Positions 58,942-64,000 of a stretch of DNA of 64,000 nt are shown one piece after another. The stretch's first letter is position 1. Every line of letters starts with the position of its first letter. The notes beneath the pieces are model-generated. The model saw only the letters and a program-made list of their open reading frames with translations. It did no database searches and was not told where the DNA came from. The stretch is from contig JAGQDJ010000202.1 in NCBI GenBank assembly GCA_022885665.1, forward strand, positions 1,798,001 through 1,862,000. Direction: 5' to 3'. Both the position numbers and the translations under genes were made by a program. This DNA comes from Triops longicaudatus (lineage: Eukaryota; Arthropoda; Branchiopoda; Notostraca; Triopsidae).

Positions 58942-61900
58942 GTAGGTTTTACCCTAACAAGGTGTATAACTAAACGTTTGGCTGTACCCCATTTTCTTGA
59001 ATTAAGGGCAATGTATAAATATGTTTCCGTCATATTTCAAGTTTCAATTAACTGTAAAGTGTTTGATGAGGTCTTTTTGTTTCACTGGACAACAGTACAA
59101 TGTCAACAAACTTTTTTTAAAAAAAAAAAATCCTCAATTTACGAGAAATGTGAACGATAGTAGAGCTGAACGTCAAGCTAGTAGGATGAATAAAACTGTA
59201 CGGTACATGTGAGTTAAATTTAAACATTTAGCTCTGATTACGTAACAGGTACTGTGCGTCTTTCCTTACGTTACATAAAACACCCATTGTTTTCAAAATA
59301 TTTGATCAGGATTATCCGAAAAGGTGTCGCGACATTAGAGGGTTTCGCCTAATCCCGCACGGGGCGTGGCAAGTTTGCGAATTTCCTCGAAGGGAGGCAG
59401 GGTGTGAAAACACAAGGGTGTCACAAGGAAGTTGTTTTTAGCCTATGGGTGTGTCCGACAAATCATGACGTACTTGGACGTGTCGCATACTAATAAAACT
59501 TGCAAACCTCTGCGTTCGAAATCTACCAGTAATCTTTGAAAGACACGCAATGATAAAGTTCAAAATCCTTTCAAAAAGTGGAAAAATAAACAGAACTTAT
59601 GACAAGAGTAAATGTCAGCAAGCTTGTAAATTTGCACAGCCACTGCAGCAATTTCGATTATCAATAGACAGCGAAAAAAAAAAAAAGAGGCCGACGACTC
59701 CTAGTCGTCTGATACTCAACGAAGTAGCCGAGCTGCTACCAATTAGGTCTCTGGTTATGTAACAGAAACGGGCTCAGCGACTAATCATGTTCATGCATAA
59801 ACTTCATATAAAATACCTTATCGTCTGCCGACTAAGCTAGCCAGGTATTAGCAATTTTATAGGAAAAGATTTCTGAATCTGGTTGACACTTGCTGTAGTC
59901 GGAAAAAACACACATGAAGTATTTTATTTTTATTTTTTAACGTAAAACTGTTCTTCGTTCTCTCCAGTTCAGGCTCACGCAACCTGAATAAAACAATCAT
60001 TTAGGCTCGTTACAACTATTTCGCACGTATTAGATTCGGTTAAACTTGGTTTGGTTCAGTTATTAACCTGGTTCGAATGGCATTGCTGCTGTGTATGGAA
60101 GGGGCTATTATAATCTGGGCTCAAACATAGTTCGTGACATTAAAAACTAGTCACTGATTTATATTTCCCCGCAAAACTCGTTGTAAGTTTTCATTCATGC
60201 TTTGATTGCATCGTTGATTCAGGCCATGTTTTATGCTTGCACCACTCTGTAATAATCATGTATTATTCAAAAACTGTCACGTGTGACTTTGGACTTATTT
60301 GTTATCTTATTATTTTTTTCGTAGTCTCCCTAAACTAATAGCGGTTTCGTTAATGAAGCATAGCGGTGGTATTTTTGAGTGTGTCTAAAGCGCGATGTCA
60401 GGTTACATTAAAGGACAAAGTAGTTGAACAGGAAATCGGGGCTTCAAGATGCTCGTTGGATACTTCCCCTTAACGAAGAACTTTCGGTCACGGCATAAAA
60501 GAGGCACCAGGGAGAGAGGTGTGAAAACTGATTAGTGCTAAGGCAGGTTTTCGCTCGTGCTTTCCTCTGCTTCTCATACCTTGCTTGCATTTTCAGCCTT
60601 TTTGCCGAGGGTGTTAGGCATCATCAGAGCGAAAAGCGAGACAAGGTGCGAACAAATAAGGCAAACTATTGTTATTTCCTCTTTTCACAAACGAAGACGG
60701 AGGGAGACCCAAGAGGTACCAGAAAAGCCGACAATAGGAAATCGAGACAAGGTCCTGAATAAACCGAACTTTATTAAACCGTCCCAGGAATGCTCCAATT
60801 TTCTGTCGTTGCTCCACAATGTGCTGCTTTTTAAAAATCGCTAAGGTTCTATGTATGTTTCACCACTGTGTTGAAAATATAAAAAAAAAATCTTGAAGTT
60901 CAGCTGACTTATTTAGTCTTTGGCATTATTATGAGTGCAAAACAATTAGGGAGTTAACAAGCCGCCTGATAAGGTTAAAGCTTAACGTATTTTCTCTCTC
61001 AAGGTCAAAGACGTTTCACCACACACTGAAATTTCAGCTTCTTCCTTTCGGATAAACAGGATCACTTGTTTTCCAGCTCCTTTCCTCTCCTGAATAAAAA
61101 AATTAGTAACCCGACCTTAAACATTAATTCAAGGATATCCCTCTCGTTTTTCAACTCGGTTACGAAATAATGATTCTTGTTTCCACCTTTGGGTCCGAAA
61201 AGCACTTGGGTTTTTGAACGGTGATTTCTTACCCGAACGCGAAGTAGAACCTGTTACTGTATTTCGCATCCATTGACGGAAGCTTTTAAGCTTAGTGTCC
61301 ATTACATAGCAAGTTAAAGCATTGTATAGCCATCTTTTTCTAACCCTTTTCCTTTCCCACTTGGCGTTGCGTTGGCGATGGCGGGGCTCTTGAGTCTTAT
61401 TTTATTCACAAGAGCCTTTTTGGCTAGCGAGGTGAAGCTGTTGAGGTAAAACATTTGTATAGGCGTTTATATAGGACAGGCAGGCTTTGGCCTAATGCCT
61501 GCAACGAATGTGTTCTTTGTTGCCACGGGAGCACGAGCCAAGATTGCTGTACAAGTAACCTTTTGTTTCTATTAAAGCCGCAAAAGTGCGTGAAAGACGT
61601 TCTAAATTTGAAACCCCAAAAATTCTTGGGCTATTTATTCGTATTACGACGTAGTAACGTATAACAATGCCAAACTTGCCTGTTGTAATTGACAAGCTCT
61701 TACATTGTCTTTCCCTGACCCTTTCATTAAGCCAATGCCAGAAAAATTCCATGGCAGAGAGAATGTTCCATTTTTTTGTGTCGTTGCAGCGTGCCCGTAA
61801 TACCTTGTTATTCATTATAAGACTGTGGAATGGTTATGTCGGTATCTTAATTAAGGTAGACGGATAAAAATCTCAGGATAATACGTCAACAAGAGGGGGC

Positions 61901-63425
61901 TACAAACATACTATGAGACAGGCATTGAAAGATTCGAAGAAAACAAAAGCGAGACAAAGAGAGAAAGAGTGAAAGAGAGGCAGAGCGAGCGAGAAAAGGA
62001 AGAATAAACCCATCGCTAGCGTGTGTTATCACTTGCCAAACGTTAACAAGAGTAAAGGAAATTTTCTTGGACCATGACTTTTCAGTCTTGTGCTGGGAAA
62101 CTTATTTGAGCAACGAGGACAAAGGTTATCATTATCACCTAATCTGAGACCTTATTTACACAAGAAATTCGTACACGTCCCTTCTCCTCACTGAGATACT
62201 GAGCCAGTTTCATTGGACTACTTTTCATGATTATCTGAAATATTAGGTCGCCAAATTTGCTTGTCACCCAAAACTGTGCCACTGAAACATTGAACCCGTT
62301 TGCCAATAACTTTGACTAATCGAATCTGTCATTTCGATTACTACACCCCAGTTCTGCCTTTGAAGCTAATGCGCGAAGTTTTTGACAAAAGGTTAAAAAA
62401 AGTCCAGTGCTTTTCGCAGATTTTTCACAACTTTTTATCATTTCCTCTGTTAAATTGAAAAAGTTAAAAATAGAAGTTTAAGTTCTTAGGCTAGAATAGG
62501 CTTTTCTTATTATCCTACACGTAAGAGTGCGTTTTAGTCCTAAAGATGGTAAAGGTTTGAGTTTTCGAAGATAAATGGCGAAATGCCAATTGGCGAAGGC
62601 CAACGATAGTTAAAAGCACAATAACTTTCTTCACAGAAAAATATAAATTAATACGTAAATAAATATAAATAAATAAATCGTCGTAAAAAAATGAAACTCT
62701 ATTCACTTCAGTCATTCACTAATTCTAAATATTTTGAATTTTTCATCTAAAATCTAAAAATCGAGTTTTCGTGCATTGTGATATATTTGTATAAACTTAG
62801 TGTCTCGGATATGTATTAAGGAAGTGTTTTAAGTGTCTCACTAAAACTAAAAAATAACAGTTTGCTTTAAAAAAATATTCTGCGTTAAGGGCATTACTTT
62901 ATTAAATGCTGCTTTAACTTTCTACACGAACGATACAGTAGAGCCAGTAAAAAATAGTATTTTTATTTCTTCAATTGGGGCAAATAAAAATAACATTACA
63001 GCTGAAAGCTTAAGAAAATCTTGTATGTATCAAGATAAAAGCATCCCTTGTTTCCATATTAAGCAATTCCTTTCCGGAATAAAAATTTAAAAGCTATTAT
63101 AATTCCCGTTATAAGATGTACAGTGTTTTGAGAACTAACAAACTATTCTTTTAGCGTCTTTTCTTTTTAAACTCCAGTGTCGTTATAAACTCTGAGACTT
63201 TTAAAACGCGCGTCTTCTTGCTTTGTAAACGACACGCAGAATTATGTTTTGACATGTTTTATTTACGCAAGTTCCTGGAGATGGCTCGCTGGAGCTCGAG
63301 AATGGGCCAAGCGTGGTCTTTCCGTCGGGACAAAATGTTTCCAAAGTCAGAAACTCAGAAAAATGGACCAGCGTGTCGCCTTTGGTTCGCTTCGAAATTG
63401 TAGAGGGCTCAAAAAAAAAAAACTT
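58942..63425. other. Gene-poor region
   Basis: No convincing exons. If the putative plus-strand gene starting at 58658 is real, this may be its third intron and later parts. A purine-rich GAGA tract lies at about 61939-62004 and ends in AATAAA. Poly(A) runs near 59118 and 59676 are short and without other retroelement features. Confidence 0.4.
61939..62004. repeat. GA-rich purine tract
   Basis: About 65 bases of almost pure purine on the plus strand, with GAGAGAAAGAG and GAGCGAGCGAG units. A similar GAAAGAGAAAGAGAGAGCGA tract occurs at about 52036-52058; both are followed by AATAAA within a short distance. Confidence 0.7.
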
Positions 63426-63599
63426 TTATTTTTCTAGCCTGCTGTGTCTTTCCCATTCTTTTCCTTCAGGCTGATCAATACTTTCTTGACGGGCCAAAAC
63501 AGGTTCCGTGGCCCTAAGACCAGCCTTCGAAAAATCGAACGGCGAGCCTACTATACCAGTCTCTTTTGTCCATGTGACCATGCGGTTTCTCGTTGCTTC
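63426..63599 (-). CDS. Last coding exon of an unidentified gene entering from the right
   Basis: After a minus-strand acceptor (ATTTAGTAG, AG at 63601-63600) the frame encodes EATRNRMVTWTKETGIVGSP, DFSKAGLRATEPVLARQESI and ends EWERHSRLEK, TAA at 63428-63426. It has even amino-acid composition like a real protein. The stop overlaps AATAAA (GAAAAATAAAAG), which would serve as polyadenylation signal only if the 3' UTR were very short. Upstream exons would be beyond 63.6 kb or outside the window. I do not recognise the family. Confidence 0.42.
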   Translation of the reverse strand, partial: EATRNRMVTWTKETGIVGSPFDFSKAGLRATEPVLARQESIDQPEGKEWERHSRLEK

Positions 63600-64000
63600 C
63601 TACTAAATAAAAAAAGGAATTAGCATAATGTTACAAAATTTAAGTTCCAGTAGTCAGGCTCTGGGAAAACTGAGCCTAAAGGCGAGATAAGCGAGATTTC
63701 GGGGGTAGCTGAGAAGGTGGGGGGAAGGGGGTAGAGAGATCGTACATGCATTTTGCCTACGAGGTACTACATAAGGAAGGCCAATCATCGTATTTCAAAG
63801 TCAACGAGTCGAAAGTCCAGTTTCCTGCGGTCCCTAGGAGCTCGGGGGTCGCTTGCCTTGTCTTCTTTTTCGGTCTCGACTCTCAGCACCGTCGTAAGGG
63901 TTTTGTAAGGGCCTTTTTACACTTGACTAGCCGAAGTATCTGTTCGAAATTAAGTGACCAGTTTCACCAAAGTCCCTACGGACGAAACAACCACAGTGGC
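63600..64000. other. Right edge, possible intron
   Basis: If the exon at 63426-63599 is real this is its upstream intron on the minus strand. G-rich plus-strand sequence at 63700-63735 is the only notable compositional feature. Confidence 0.35.

Noticed and set aside
59676..59762. A tRNA-like or SINE-like sequence next to a poly(A) run
   Set aside because: No complete cloverleaf or A/B box pair could be drawn.

Overview
This is nuclear DNA of an invertebrate animal. Coding regions are split by canonical GT-AG introns, many only 45-100 bp long, A+T-rich non-coding DNA is extensive, and the proteins are metazoan: rolling stone, BNIP3, PAIP2, NAGK, DCAF10, a LAT/y+LAT amino-acid transporter, two sideroflexins, an ALMS-motif protein, GK5, an ID-like HLH protein and cystathionine gamma-lyase. 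The rost gene and the BNIP3 sequence suggest an arthropod, but the window does not settle the phylum. All exon models below were built by hand: each junction was checked for splice dinucleotides and reading phase, and protein matches are recognised by eye, not by database search.

Layout. 0.4-4.9 kb (+): two very large low-complexity reading frames, the first beginning with a membrane segment; they are probably one gene, but their phases do not join. 5.9-6.35 kb (+): a two-exon gene for a 124-residue secreted protein with Lys-Pro-Ser/Thr repeats. 8.7-9.7 kb (+): complete rost gene. 10.4-11.3 kb (-): six identical tRNA-Arg(ACG) genes. 11.8-12.7 kb (-): BNIP3. 15.0-15.7 kb (+): PAIP2. 16.2-17.8 kb (-): NAGK. 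18.1-18.6 kb (-): an unidentified gene fragment. 19.05-21.5 kb (-): DCAF10. 23.7-27.9 kb (-): SLC7 transporter. 29.4-32.5 and 33.0-34.6 kb (+): tandem sideroflexin genes. 34.8-37.3 kb (-): ALMS-motif protein. 38.5-40.8 kb (-): GK5. 44.9-53.8 kb (-): ID-like HLH protein with an 8-kb intron holding a 323-bp hAT-type element. 55.5-58.2 kb (-): CTH. 58.66 kb (+): possible start of a divergent gene. 63.4-63.6 kb (-): last exon of a gene entering from the right edge.

The genes are unrelated housekeeping and regulatory genes, not an operon or cluster. Themes that recur are mitochondria (BNIP3, sideroflexins), small-molecule metabolism (NAGK, GK5, CTH, the SLC7 carrier) and regulation (PAIP2, DCAF10, HLH). 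Mobile DNA consists of short non-autonomous relics: a hAT-type element with 8-bp flanking duplication, two pogo-like termini and one possible further terminus. I found no clearly new multi-gene system. The most notable items are the secreted repeat protein, the HLH protein whose basic region lacks the E-box glutamate and whose first intron is GC-AG, the diverged sideroflexin pair, and the frame conflict at 1.8-2.1 kb.
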